Positions 45,916 to 55,082 of a stretch of DNA of 64,000 nt are shown in pieces. Location of the stretch: positions 124,001 through 188,000 of the forward strand of contig NZ_JADIKE010000034.1 of NCBI RefSeq assembly GCF_016904955.1. Reading direction: 5' to 3'. The number at the start of each line of letters is the position of its first letter. Position 1 is the first letter of the stretch. Below the pieces are notes generated by a model, which saw nothing but the letters and a program-made list of their open reading frames with translations, searched no databases and had not been told where the DNA came from. The translations under genes were made by a program, and so were the position numbers. This stretch comes from Dyella flava. Its GTDB lineage: Bacteria; Pseudomonadota; Gammaproteobacteria; Xanthomonadales; Rhodanobacteraceae.

Positions 45916-46401
45916 CTACCTGCGCGACTGGGACTGAAGTTCCGCCAGCAGCACCCTGAGTTTCCGGAATAACTCGGCGCGTTCCTCCTCCGCGAGGAAT
46001 GCCCCAATTTCCAGCCTGCGTCCATGCGACGACAACAATAATCGGTAACGCCCCTCCCCTGACTCCAGCAACACACGCACCCAATAGGGCTGGAAGCGCG
46101 TGCAGCGGCGTCCCGGCAGGATTTGCACCTCCAGCGACTCGGTGTCGAGGGTGATGCGTTCACTGCGGTCGCCGGCCCGCCAGGCCACGCTCAACGCGAT
46201 AGCCACTGCGGAAGCCTCGATCAGGGCGAACAGCGGAGCAAATACATTGCCCTGCCACGCTCCCAGACCTGCCGTCATCAACGCCAGGGCAGCCAGCACC
46301 AGGATCAAGCGACGCAGACCGCGCCGGCTTAGCACGCGATTGGGCCGAAGCCACAACGTCACGCACGGCAGGCCGCCGAGGGCTGGTCGAAGCACGATCA
46401 T
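45916..46401 (-). CDS. DUF2244 membrane protein
   Basis: 161 residues from the ATG at 46401; the frame is open to 46548 but the family start is MIVLRPA. Two adjacent helices (LRRLILVLAALALMTAGLGAW and FAPLFALIEASAVAIALSVAW) are followed by a soluble domain (RITLDTESLEVQILPGRRCTRF). DUF2244 proteins are common in cytochrome oxidase operons and have no defined role. As the first gene of this leftward cox unit it may be its promoter-proximal member. Confidence 0.8.
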   Translation of the reverse strand: MIVLRPALGGLPCVTLWLRPNRVLSRRGLRRLILVLAALALMTAGLGAWQGNVFAPLFALIEASAVAIALSVAWRAGDRSERITLDTESLEVQILPGRRCTRFQPYWVRVLLESGEGRYRLLLSSHGRRLEIGAFLAEEERAELFRKLRVLLAELQSQSRR

Positions 46402-46735
46402 GAAAAGTCCGGCGTGCCTGGAACGTTCCCGATCATAGGCCGCGATGCAGGAGTGGGCAAGGATGGGTGCAACGCATTCGATGGCGTCATTTAGCCGCGA
46501 CTGGAACGCCGGATAACGGCGAGAACAGTCCGAAAATGAGCCCGGCATCGCAATGCGCGACAGATGTGGCCGAAGCAGCGGGGGCTGCTACAAATTGTCG
46601 CGGGGGCGTGAGATTCGCACTCAGTGATTTCCGGTTGGTCCCGATGCCTGTGCACGCCCCCGCACACGCGTCAGGAACTCGCCCCATATCGTGGAACCAG
46701 CATCCGCCGGGTTCCGCACCCTGCAGGCGCCTGCC
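46402..46735. other. 334-bp gap upstream of the cox operon
   Basis: No gene, hairpin or repeat is convincing. It must contain the promoter for the DUF2244-ctaC-ctaD-ctaE unit on its left side and the 3' end of the MFS transcript on its right side. I could not pick out promoter boxes with confidence. Confidence 0.5.
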
Positions 46736-47905
46736 TCACGTCATCAGGCGCCTGCGGTAACAATATTGATTGGTCGCCACGAACAGGAGGATCAACGCGA
46801 CGTAGAAACCCGAGAACGACAATAACGAATGACTGGAGAACAATCCCAGCACATACATAAGGATCGATGCCACCACAAAGTGGAGTGCCGTATGCAGGCA
46901 GCTGGCCACCGATGCCTTGTCGGTGAAGTACAACATGGTGATGCCGATGTTTTCGGAAGCCATCACCCCGGAACAGAAGATGATCAAACTGACCAGCAAC
47001 GTGATGACATGGATGGCGTCAGGCTTCAGCACGGAAAGCAGCGATAAAACAATCGCCAAGGCCAACGCCACCGCTCCGCATGCAAGCGAAAGCTTATTGA
47101 GGTCGCGACGCGCGACGTAATACCGGAACAGCAGGCATCCCGCCACAAAGCTTATCCCGGTGCAAAAGGAGAAATAACCAAACTGGACAGGCCCGTAGTG
47201 CAGCTTGTCTTGAAGATAGAAACTCATGAAATAGTTGTACGCAAGAAAGAGCGACAGCGTGCAAGCCTGTGCGACCACTCCGCTGACAAACCCGCCATTC
47301 CCAAGGACCACCAGGAAATCCCGAGCGAGCGTGCCGAGGCGGACATCCCGCGTGCCGCGCGCATCGGGCAGGGACGTCGCCGCAAAGATCAGACAAACCG
47401 CGGCATAGACCGCCAACGCGACAAAATTCATGCGCCAGCCAAACGCCTGCTGGACATAGGCCCCCATCCAGGGAGCCAAGGTCCCTCCGGCGCCCCACAA
47501 CAGGGCGAAGTAGGAGAAGAAGATCTTGACGTCCTTCGCGCTGAAGATCTCAAGCGGCATCGCCTTGGCGTTGAGATTCAGCGCGCTGATCGCAATACCC
47601 TGAAGCGCCCGGGCCGCATAAAGCACCGGCAGCGATGTCGCTTGCGAAGCCATCAGCGACGACAGGGCAAACAGGACGATATTGATCAGGAAGATGGTTT
47701 TTCGGCTGTATCGCTCTGAGAAGTACACCCATACAAACTGGCCGAGGCCGTAAAAAACCAGAAACAAGGTAATCGTCAGCTGGATGGAGAAACTTCCCTT
47801 GCCAAAGTACTCCGCCATCTCCGGCATGGAGGCCGAGTAGAGATCGCTCGTGCCCTGAAACAGAAAGACGAGCGCCAGCAAGGTCACAACCGCCGCGGCC
47901 TTCAT
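46736..47905 (-). CDS. MFS transporter (Bcr/CflA-like) coupled to panB paralogue
   Basis: 389 residues, twelve predicted helices, starting MKAAAVVTLLALVFLFQGTSDLYSASMPEM; the SDLYSASMP segment and FSERYSRKT loop are typical of the Bcr/CflA drug-efflux branch. Its start overlaps the stop of the upstream PanB-like gene by four bases, so the transporter and the enzyme are translated together. This pairing hints at export of a metabolite derived from the PanB product, or import of its precursor. Substrate unknown. Confidence 0.8.
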   Translation of the reverse strand: MKAAAVVTLLALVFLFQGTSDLYSASMPEMAEYFGKGSFSIQLTITLFLVFYGLGQFVWVYFSERYSRKTIFLINIVLFALSSLMASQATSLPVLYAARALQGIAISALNLNAKAMPLEIFSAKDVKIFFSYFALLWGAGGTLAPWMGAYVQQAFGWRMNFVALAVYAAVCLIFAATSLPDARGTRDVRLGTLARDFLVVLGNGGFVSGVVAQACTLSLFLAYNYFMSFYLQDKLHYGPVQFGYFSFCTGISFVAGCLLFRYYVARRDLNKLSLACGAVALALAIVLSLLSVLKPDAIHVITLLVSLIIFCSGVMASENIGITMLYFTDKASVASCLHTALHFVVASILMYVLGLFSSHSLLSFSGFYVALILLFVATNQYCYRRRLMT

Positions 47906-48705
47906 GTGTATACATGCTCATCCGATGGGAAGGCCCGGTTTCTGACCTCACAAACAAATTGCGCCATGGCGGCGGGAATGCTTCCGCATTCGCGGAGGTA
48001 GTCTTTCGAGAACTTGATGTGCGCACCCGTCAGGCCGATGAGGTCGTAGACATTCATCACCTGCCCGTCACAGTCGCGCCCTGCGCCGGCACCGAGGGTA
48101 AGCGCCGTCACGGACTCGGTAACCTCACGTCCAAGCGTTTCGGGAATGCACTCCAGGACCAGCATCTCAACGCCTGCAGCATCCAGTCGCCTGGCGGCAT
48201 TCATGATGTCCTGGCACTCGCGCTCCGAACGCCCCATCACCCGGTGAGCGCCGATCTGATGGAAATACTGCGGCGTCAGGCCGATGTGCCCGCAAACGGG
48301 AACGCCGCGTTCCACCAGGTGCCGGACAATGTCAGCGACCCATGCATCGCCGCCTTCGACCTTCACCATGCCCGCACCGGCCTGCATGAGTCTCTTGGCG
48401 TTTTGCAACGCCTCCTCGCCGTCGGAATAACTCATGTAAGGGAGATCGGCGATGACCAGCATATCCTTGGCCGCGCCCGCTACCGCCTGGGTGTGGTAGA
48501 CCATCATGTCCATGGTCGTCTTGACCGTCGTATCGTGCCCGAACAGCAGCATCGATACCGAATCGCCAACGACAACGACGTCTACCGCCGCATTCGCTGC
48601 AGACTGGCAAAATGTATGGTCATAGAGAACCAGTGAGGTAAATTTTTCACCCGTTGATTTTTTACTTTTCAGCTTCCTTGCCGTGACCATTTTGTTCAGC
48701 TCCAT
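47902..48705 (-). CDS. panB: 3-methyl-2-oxobutanoate hydroxymethyltransferase (PanB family)
   Basis: 267 residues. Active-site residues of E. coli PanB all have counterparts: the aspartates in VVVGDS and IADLPYMSY (metal), lysine in VKVEGG, histidine in CGHIGLTPQ and glutamate in VLECIPE. The family reaction transfers a hydroxymethyl group from methylene-tetrahydrofolate to 2-oxoisovalerate, giving ketopantoate. It is not next to panC or panD but is coupled to an MFS transporter, so it may be a second paralogue with a different product. The preceding sequence is unusually Lys-rich (TARKLKSKKSTGEKF). Family is secure; the pantothenate role is less so. Confidence 0.85.
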   Translation of the reverse strand: MELNKMVTARKLKSKKSTGEKFTSLVLYDHTFCQSAANAAVDVVVVGDSVSMLLFGHDTTVKTTMDMMVYHTQAVAGAAKDMLVIADLPYMSYSDGEEALQNAKRLMQAGAGMVKVEGGDAWVADIVRHLVERGVPVCGHIGLTPQYFHQIGAHRVMGRSERECQDIMNAARRLDAAGVEMLVLECIPETLGREVTESVTALTLGAGAGRDCDGQVMNVYDLIGLTGAHIKFSKDYLRECGSIPAAMAQFVCEVRNRAFPSDEHVYT

Positions 48706-49230
48706 GCGGGACGTGTTTTCACCCTAGGCGCGTGGCAATAAACACATCAAGCCCTCGACAAACCCGGCATTTGGACATATCTGCTCATAAACCCGGCCGC
48801 AATTGATCGATAAATCAGGCGTGTAGATCGATTCGTGGATTGTCCCCCACGCCGGAAAATCCATTGGGCTATAGCTTTGTTCGTATCTTTCCTACGCGTC
48901 CTATGGGCGATCACGCACAACGCACCAACCCATCTTCCGGGCGCAGCACATCATCTGCGCAGGCAGACCATGCGCGGTAGTATGCTTCGGGGTTCGGCAA
49001 AACCATGAAACACCCATCAACGATCGACCTCGTTCCACACCGGAAAACTTGATGCCCCCACCATCAAGTCTGCGGCGGCGCTACCACCTGGACCGCCAGA
49101 CCCTCCCAAACGGGGAATCGCCCCAAGATGCCTTCGTTCGTGCTACCCCGTACAATTTCGCGTCTTGTTGACCGTCCCTACCTGCCCCATCTGGGGTTTT
49201 GTTGACCGCCCCCACCTACCCCACACCATC
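48706..49230. other. Gap between panB and putA, about 525 bp
   Basis: Divergent intergenic region with no supported gene. It contains a perfect hairpin ACTTGATG-ccccaccc-like loop-CATCAAGT (49047-49054 and 49062-49069), and near its right end a tandem repeat: TTGTTGACCGTCCCTACCTG at 49165 recurs in diverged form 34 bases later at 49199. The repeat lies directly before the putA GTG start and may be a regulator site for putA. Confidence 0.5.
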
Positions 49231-52200
49231 GTGACCCAACCTATCCTCACTCCCGAACTGCCGACCGGCATCGAACCGGCCCGCGCACGCATCACCGCGG
49301 CCTGGCTGCGCGACGAGACCGAAGCGGTCAACGACCTGCTCGCCCAAGCCACGCTGCCACCGACCGAACGCGAAAAAGTGATCGACCTGGCCGCCGACCT
49401 GGTAACCCGCGTGCGCGCCCGCGCCAAGGACCAGAGCGCGGTGGAATCCTTCATGCGCCAGTACGACCTGTCCAGCGAGGAAGGCGTGCTCCTGATGTGC
49501 GTGGCCGAAGCCCTGCTGCGCATTCCGGACAAGGCCACCGCCGACAAGCTGATCCGCGACAAGCTGGGCGACGCGAACTGGAAGAAGCATCTGGGCCAGA
49601 GCGAGTCGCTGTTCGTCAACGCTTCGACCTGGGGCCTGATGCTCACCGGCAAGCTGGTGAACCTGGCCGAGGAGACCCGTCACGACTTCACCGGCGCGCT
49701 GCGCCGCCTGGTCGGCCGGGCGGGTGAGCCGGCAATCCGCCTGGCGGTGCGGCAGGCCATGCGCATCATGGGCCATCAGTTCGTGATGGGGCAGACCATC
49801 AACGATGCACTCGATCGCTGCGCCAAGCCCGAGTACGCCGTCTATCGCTACTCCTACGACATGCTGGGCGAGTCGGCGCTGACCAGCGAAACGGCGGAAC
49901 GCTATCAGCAGGACTACCGCAACGCGATCGCCGCGATCGGCGCACGCGGGCCGTTCGCCAACCACACCGATGCGCACTCGATCTCGGTGAAGCTTTCGGC
50001 GCTGCATCCGCGCTATGAAGTGGCGAACCGCGAGCGCGCGCGCCGCGATCTCACCGAAAAGCTGCTGGAACTGTCGCAGCTGGCGATGAAGCAAGGCATT
50101 GCCTTGTCGGTCGACGCGGAAGAAGCCGATCGCCTGGAACTGTCGCTCGACATCATCGGCGACGTCTTCGCCCATCCGTCCCTGCAAGGCTGGAATGGCC
50201 TCGGCATCGTGGTACAGGCCTATTCCAAGCGCACGCCGTTCGTCATCGATTGGCTGATCGAAACCGCGCGCGCCGCCGGCCGTCGCTGGTACGTGCGCCT
50301 GGTCAAGGGTGCGTACTGGGACGCCGAGATCAAGCGTGCGCAGGAGCTGGGGCTGTCCGGCTATCCGCTGTATACGCGCAAGCCCAATACCGATGTCTCC
50401 TACATGGCCTGCGCACGCAAGCTGTTCGACGCGGGCAGCGAGCTGATCTATCCGCAGTTCGCCACGCATAACGCGCACACCATCGCCGCCGTGCATCACA
50501 TTGCGCGCGGCCGTCCTTTCGAATTCCAGCGCCTGCACGGCATGGGCACGGATCTGTATGCCGAGGTGATCGGCAAGCAGAACCTCAACGTGCCTTGCCG
50601 CGTGTACGCACCGGTCGGCACGCATGAAGACCTGCTGCCGTATCTGGTGCGCCGCCTGCTCGAAAACGGCGCCAACACCAGCTTCGTCAACCGCGTGGTG
50701 GATGAAACGCTGCCGGTACGCGAACTGGTGGCCGATCCCTGTGAAACGGTGCGCCGCTACGCCGCCGCCAATCATTCCAGCTTTGCACATCCGCGCATTC
50801 CCTTGCCGGTCAATCTGTTCGGTGAACTTCGGAAGAACTCCATGGGCGTCAACTTCTCCAACGACAATGAACTGAAGGCCCTCGCCGAGGCGGTCAATGC
50901 AAAAACCGGTCAGTGGACCGCCACGCCGCTGGTCGCCGGCGCGCAAGGCAACGGCCCCACGGTGCAGGTCACCAACCCGGCTGATCGCCGCGACAAGGTC
51001 GGCAGCTACGTCAGCGCCGATGCCGCGCTGGTCGACAAGGCGCTCGCCAACGGCGTCGCGGCACAGCCGGCCTGGGATCGCCTGCCCGCCGCCAGCCGTG
51101 CCGCGATTCTTGAACACGCCGCCGACCAGCTTGAAGTGCGCCGCGGCGAATTCATGGCGCTGTGCGTGCGCGAAGCCGGCAAGAGCCTGCCCGATGCGAT
51201 CGCCGAAGTCCGCGAAGCCGCCGACTTCCTGCGTTACTACGCCACGATGGCGCGCCGCCTGTTCGGCCATCCGGAGCAACTGCCCGGCCCGACCGGCGAG
51301 AGCAACCAGCTGTTCCTCAACGGCCGTGGCGTATTCGTCTGCATCAGCCCGTGGAACTTCCCGCTGGCGATTTTCCTCGGCCAGGTTTCCGCGGCGCTCG
51401 CCGCCGGCAACAGCGTGATCGCCAAGCCCGCCGAGCAGACCAGCCTGATCGGCTATGCCGCGGTGAAACTGCTGCACGAAGCCGGCGTGCCGGCCGACGT
51501 ACTGCAGTATCTGCCGGGTGATGGCGCGGTGGTCGGCGCTGCACTGACCAAAGATCCGCGCGTGGCAGGCGTAGCCTTCACCGGCTCGACCGAAACGGCA
51601 TGGGCGATCAACCGCGCGCTCGCCGCACGTAACGCACCGATCGCCGCCCTGATCGCTGAAACCGGCGGCCAGAACGCGATGATCGCCGACTCCTCCGCAC
51701 TGCCCGAGCAGATCGTGAAGGATGTGATCGCTTCGGCCTTCCAGTCCGCCGGCCAGCGTTGCTCCGCTGCGCGCGTGTTGTTCGTGCAGGAAGATATCGC
51801 CGACAAGGTGACCGGCATGCTCGCCGGCGCGATGGCGGAACTGAAGATCGGCGATCCCGGCCAGCTCTCCACCGACGTCGGCCCGGTGATCGACGAGGAT
51901 GCGCTGAAGATCCTCAACGACCACGCCGCGCGCATGGACAAGGAAGCGAAGAAGATCGCCGAAGCCAAGCTTGACGCGGCCGCGACCGGTAACGGCACTT
52001 TCTTCGCGCCGCGCGCTTACGAGATCCCGTCGCTCGATATCCTCAAGCGCGAAGTGTTCGGTCCCGTGCTGCACGTGATCCGCTGGAAGGGCGCGGATCT
52101 GCCCAAAGTGATCGACGCCATCAACGCCACCGGCTATGGCCTGACCCTCGGCGTGCATAGCCGCATCGACGATACGGTGGAATACATCCGCAGCCATGCG

Positions 52201-52401
52201 CGCGTCGGCAACTGCTATGTGAACCGCAATCAGATCGGCGCGGTGGTCGGCGTGCAGCCGTTCGGCGGCGAAAGCCTGTCCGGCACCGGCCCAAAGGCGG
52301 GCGGCCCGCACTATCTGCTGCGTTTCGCCGGTGAGCGCACGCTCACCATCAACACCACCGCGGCGGGTGGTAATGCGTCGCTGCTGACGATCGGCGAGTA
52401 A
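49231..52401 (+). CDS. putA: Bifunctional proline dehydrogenase / pyrroline-5-carboxylate dehydrogenase
   Basis: 1056 residues from the GTG at 49231, where the family-like TQPILTPELP begins; a TTG start at 49165 would add 22 residues encoded by a tandem repeat. The FAD-binding proline dehydrogenase barrel covers about 80-480 (VDAEEADRLELSLDII, RLVKGAYWDAEIK). The aldehyde dehydrogenase half has SPWNFPLAIFLGQVSAALAAG, the general-base glutamate in IAETGGQNAM and the catalytic cysteine in SAGQRCSAARV. The N-terminal ribbon-helix-helix repressor domain of E. coli PutA is absent, so this is the two-function form and is regulated by something else. Oxidises proline to glutamate. Confidence 0.95.
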   Translation: MTQPILTPELPTGIEPARARITAAWLRDETEAVNDLLAQATLPPTEREKVIDLAADLVTRVRARAKDQSAVESFMRQYDLSSEEGVLLMCVAEALLRIPDKATADKLIRDKLGDANWKKHLGQSESLFVNASTWGLMLTGKLVNLAEETRHDFTGALRRLVGRAGEPAIRLAVRQAMRIMGHQFVMGQTINDALDRCAKPEYAVYRYSYDMLGESALTSETAERYQQDYRNAIAAIGARGPFANHTDAHSISVKLSALHPRYEVANRERARRDLTEKLLELSQLAMKQGIALSVDAEEADRLELSLDIIGDVFAHPSLQGWNGLGIVVQAYSKRTPFVIDWLIETARAAGRRWYVRLVKGAYWDAEIKRAQELGLSGYPLYTRKPNTDVSYMACARKLFDAGSELIYPQFATHNAHTIAAVHHIARGRPFEFQRLHGMGTDLYAEVIGKQNLNVPCRVYAPVGTHEDLLPYLVRRLLENGANTSFVNRVVDETLPVRELVADPCETVRRYAAANHSSFAHPRIPLPVNLFGELRKNSMGVNFSNDNELKALAEAVNAKTGQWTATPLVAGAQGNGPTVQVTNPADRRDKVGSYVSADAALVDKALANGVAAQPAWDRLPAASRAAILEHAADQLEVRRGEFMALCVREAGKSLPDAIAEVREAADFLRYYATMARRLFGHPEQLPGPTGESNQLFLNGRGVFVCISPWNFPLAIFLGQVSAALAAGNSVIAKPAEQTSLIGYAAVKLLHEAGVPADVLQYLPGDGAVVGAALTKDPRVAGVAFTGSTETAWAINRALAARNAPIAALIAETGGQNAMIADSSALPEQIVKDVIASAFQSAGQRCSAARVLFVQEDIADKVTGMLAGAMAELKIGDPGQLSTDVGPVIDEDALKILNDHAARMDKEAKKIAEAKLDAAATGNGTFFAPRAYEIPSLDILKREVFGPVLHVIRWKGADLPKVIDAINATGYGLTLGVHSRIDDTVEYIRSHARVGNCYVNRNQIGAVVGVQPFGGESLSGTGPKAGGPHYLLRFAGERTLTINTTAAGGNASLLTIGE

Positions 52402-52410
52402 CGGCACTGC

Positions 52411-52566
52411 TCCCTCTCCCCTTCGGGGAGAGGGTTGGGGTGAGGGGTTGCGCTTGCCTCGAACTCCACACTCACGCCAGCGTGCCTTTCCAGACTTTAT
52501 GCAGTGAGAAAGTATTTCGCGAGGTTGGCCCCTCACCCCAGCCCTCTCCCCGAGGGGGAGAGGGAG
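52411..52566. repeat. Paired-hairpin (REPIN-like) intergenic repeat, copy 2
   Basis: CCCTCTCCCC-ttc-GGGGAGAGGG at 52412-52434 and CCCTCTCCCC-gag-GGGGAGAGGG at 52542-52564, in mirror orientation and each next to the tail GGTGAGGGG or CCCCTCACCCCAGC. Same family as the repeat at 10131-10263. It lies ten bases after the putA stop and upstream of the thioredoxin-like gene on the same strand. Confidence 0.85.
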
Positions 52567-52614
52567 CATATAACGGGTCAACAACACCCCAGCCGTCGTC
52601 GCACAGCAGGTGTG

Positions 52615-53355
52615 ATGTGTCACCTTTCGCTATTCGCCACCTTATTGCTCCTGATGCTCGCCGCACCGTTGCGAGCATCTTCACCCAGCAATGACGAAGC
52701 GAGTTTTCTCGCCAGCCTGCAACTTGGACCTGCGCCGCAAGTCCGCTACCTCGACTCCAACGGCAGGCCGCTCGATTACGCCGCCTTCACGCGACAGCTA
52801 CAGCAACGCCGCTCCTACAGCATGACTGGCGACCGCCAGTCCGGCACAGCCGTCCTGCGCATCCGGCCACCCGGCGCCCACGCGGGCGAGCCAGGGCGAT
52901 TCGCGTTCGGGCGCGGCGATGCGTTTCCTCCGTTTGCATTGCCATCGCTGCGTGGCGGCACGCAACGGCTGAGCGATTTTCACGGCCGCTACACATTGAT
53001 CAGCTTCTTCTTCGCCGAATGCGCGCCGTGCATCGCCGAAGTGCCCACGCTCAATGCCTATGCACGCGCGCATGGCGACATGAACTTCGTTTCCATCACC
53101 TTTGACGACGCAGACACCGCGCGCGCCTTCGTGCGTGAACGCGGCTTAACATGGCGTGTGCTGTACGACGGCGAAGCGCTCACTGATACGCTCGGCGTGG
53201 GCATCTATCCCACGCTCATGCTGATCGACCCGTCCGGCCACGTAGCCGGCTCGGCGGTAGGCATGTCGATGCAAGACGATCCGGCCAAACGCCTGGCTGA
53301 TCTCAGTGACTGGATCGAGCAATGGAAACAGGCCGCATCACCCGCAGGCCGCTGA
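52615..53355 (+). CDS. Secreted TlpA-like thiol-disulfide protein
   Basis: 246 residues from the ATG at 52615, which starts a signal peptide (LSLFATLLLLMLAAPLRA); the frame is open upstream but that part is encoded by the REPIN-like repeat. After a 90-residue unassigned N-terminal domain, a thioredoxin fold follows with the redox site AECAPCIAEVP (CAPC) and the cis-proline segment VGIYPTLMLID. Probably a periplasmic thiol oxidoreductase or reductase. It lies alone between putA and an AraC regulator, so the partner is unknown. Confidence 0.85.
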   Translation: MCHLSLFATLLLLMLAAPLRASSPSNDEASFLASLQLGPAPQVRYLDSNGRPLDYAAFTRQLQQRRSYSMTGDRQSGTAVLRIRPPGAHAGEPGRFAFGRGDAFPPFALPSLRGGTQRLSDFHGRYTLISFFFAECAPCIAEVPTLNAYARAHGDMNFVSITFDDADTARAFVRERGLTWRVLYDGEALTDTLGVGIYPTLMLIDPSGHVAGSAVGMSMQDDPAKRLADLSDWIEQWKQAASPAGR

Positions 53356-53466
53356 CGCATCGCAGCGTCATGGTGCCCTGTTGTGCGCCGCGCCAACCAC
53401 GCCGCTGCCACACGTGCTAGAACAGACCTCTGCGCCGAAGAGGGTCGGCACGGGGGATGGCCTGGC

Positions 53467-54549
53467 ATGTCAGAACTCGCATTTGAAACGCAGCATGTGC
53501 GGCGTATGCCGCCGTTGTCGCTTGAAGCGGACCCACGCGCACTGGTTGCCGATATACCTCCCAACGTGCTGGTTCATCTGACTGAGCTCGCTGCACAGCG
53601 AGGCATCGCAAGCGACGCCTGGTTCGCGGGCCTTGGCATCACCCGCCAGCAGATCAACGATCCGAGTGTGCGCGTTTCCTATCGTCAGGCACGCACGGTG
53701 ATTGCACGCGGCTTGAAAATGCTGCGTGATCCGGCGCTCGGCCTGCTGATTGGCCGCAACGAAACCATCGGCAGTTTCGGCCTGCTCGGTCTGGCCATGA
53801 TGACCTCGCGCAATTTCGGCGAAGCCATGGGCGTGGGCGTGGAAAACCACAAAATCTGCGGCAGCCTGCTCGACGTGGATTTTGCGGTGATCGATGCACA
53901 CACGGTCGCCGTGCAGGCTTGGCCACGCTTCGGTGAGCTCGAGTTGCTGCCATTCCTGTGTGAAGAACTGTTCTCCAGCTGCCTCGCCATTACACGCGAG
54001 CTGGTTGGATCGCCACTCGCCCCGTTGCGCGTGGAACTGACCTACCCCGCACCACCCTACATCGATGAATACGCCAGGACATTTCACTGTGAAGTACGTT
54101 TCGGCGCGCAGCACAACCGCGTATTGATCGATACGCAATGGATGGAACATCCGCTGCCCGGCTATAACCCGCTCACCTCGCGACAAGCCCTGGCGCTGTG
54201 TCATCAGCAACTGCGTGGCAACAGCGGCTCGGATGAGATCGTCGGCTCGGTCGAGCGGTTGCTGCGCAGTCGTCTGCGCGAACATCCGCGGCTTACCGAA
54301 GTCGCACGCACGCTACACCTAAGCGAACGCTCGCTGCGCCGCCGGCTCGCCGACAGCGGCCGCATCTTCCGCGAAATCCATGATCGCGTGCGCGCCGAAC
54401 GCGCATTGGAGCTACTGCACGCAGGACAGATGAGCGTGGCGCAAATCGGCATCGAACTTGGCTTCAGTGATCCGCGCGAATTCCGCCGTGCGTTCAAGCG
54501 CTGGACCGGCATGCCGCCGCAACTGGCGCGGCGTAGTTTTCCAACCTGA
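53467..54549 (+). CDS. AraC family transcriptional regulator with ligand-binding N-domain
   Basis: 360 residues from the ATG at 53467. The N-terminal 200 residues match the 'arabinose-binding domain of AraC' type found in OruR/ArgR-like regulators (LGITRQQINDPSVRVSYRQ, GSFGLLGLAMMTSRNFGEAM). The C-terminal HTH pair has the family signatures LTEVARTLHLSERSLRRRLA and ELGFSDPREFRRAFKRWTGM. Regulators of this class often control amino acid or lipid catabolism. It lies about one kilobase downstream of putA and could be involved in its control, but nothing in the sequence proves that. Confidence 0.88.
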   Translation: MSELAFETQHVRRMPPLSLEADPRALVADIPPNVLVHLTELAAQRGIASDAWFAGLGITRQQINDPSVRVSYRQARTVIARGLKMLRDPALGLLIGRNETIGSFGLLGLAMMTSRNFGEAMGVGVENHKICGSLLDVDFAVIDAHTVAVQAWPRFGELELLPFLCEELFSSCLAITRELVGSPLAPLRVELTYPAPPYIDEYARTFHCEVRFGAQHNRVLIDTQWMEHPLPGYNPLTSRQALALCHQQLRGNSGSDEIVGSVERLLRSRLREHPRLTEVARTLHLSERSLRRRLADSGRIFREIHDRVRAERALELLHAGQMSVAQIGIELGFSDPREFRRAFKRWTGMPPQLARRSFPT

Positions 54550-54597
54550 GGACATCATTCATGCGCGCATCACGACGATGCGTGCCACCGGGCCAGC

Positions 54598-54978
54598 TCA
54601 ACCTGCCTTGGCCTGCCTCGCCGCAGGCTTGCGCTTGACCTTGCCCTGGCGCTCAGCCGCCTGAATCTGATGCGCCTTCATGATCGTCATGACCAATCCC
54701 GGAAAACGCTGCTCGATTTCCGCACAGCGCGTACTGTTGCGCATTTCTACGCCTTGCCGCTCGCTGCGGATCAAACCTGCCTCGCGCAGCGCGCGGAAAT
54801 GCTGTGAAAGCGTGGACTTGGGAATGTCGCGATCACTGATCTTGAGGAAATTCGAGCAGCTGGCGCCGTGGGAGACGGCCAGCTCCGCATAGATGGCCGC
54901 GCGCACAGGATCGGACAGGGCGTGCAGGATGCCCTCTACGGTGATGTCTTCGATCGACGGATGAATCAACGGCCTCAT
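54598..54978 (-). CDS. ArsR family transcriptional regulator
   Basis: 126 residues with a winged-helix domain: EGILHALSDPVRAAIYAELA, then the recognition helix KSTLSQHFRALREAGLI. The wing carries SERQGVEMRNSTR. No metal-binding ELCVCDL-type motif is present, so it may sense something other than arsenic, for example an organic ligand or redox state. It is divergent from an SDR gene, with an inverted-repeat operator between them, and presumably represses it. C-terminal tail is basic. Confidence 0.88.
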   Translation of the reverse strand: MRPLIHPSIEDITVEGILHALSDPVRAAIYAELAVSHGASCSNFLKISDRDIPKSTLSQHFRALREAGLIRSERQGVEMRNSTRCAEIEQRFPGLVMTIMKAHQIQAAERQGKVKRKPAARQAKAG

Positions 54979-55015
54979 GGCGGTGCATTTTATCAGGCAC
55001 TTGATTTCTAGTTCT

Positions 55016-55038
55016 ATAGTTCATAAGTTACGAACTAT
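55016..55038. promoter_or_regulatory. Probable ArsR operator between the regulator and SDR gene
   Basis: ATAGTTC at 55016-55022 and GAACTAT at 55032-55038 form perfect seven-base arms with a nine-base spacer; a third half-site-like AGTTCT is just to the left. Located 38 bases from the regulator ATG and 45 from the SDR ATG, as expected for an operator shared by the two divergent genes. Confidence 0.7.
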
Positions 55039-55082
55039 TGGAGTTTGAATACGGTTCTCCCACCCACCTGCAGGACAAACCC

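Noticed and set aside
49216..52623. A 1135-codon open frame antisense to putA, and similar long antisense frames at 2669-4036, 4970-6523 and 24900-26459
   Set aside because: They mirror the codon structure of the highly G+C-rich genes on the other strand, have no recognisable domains and lack ribosome sites.
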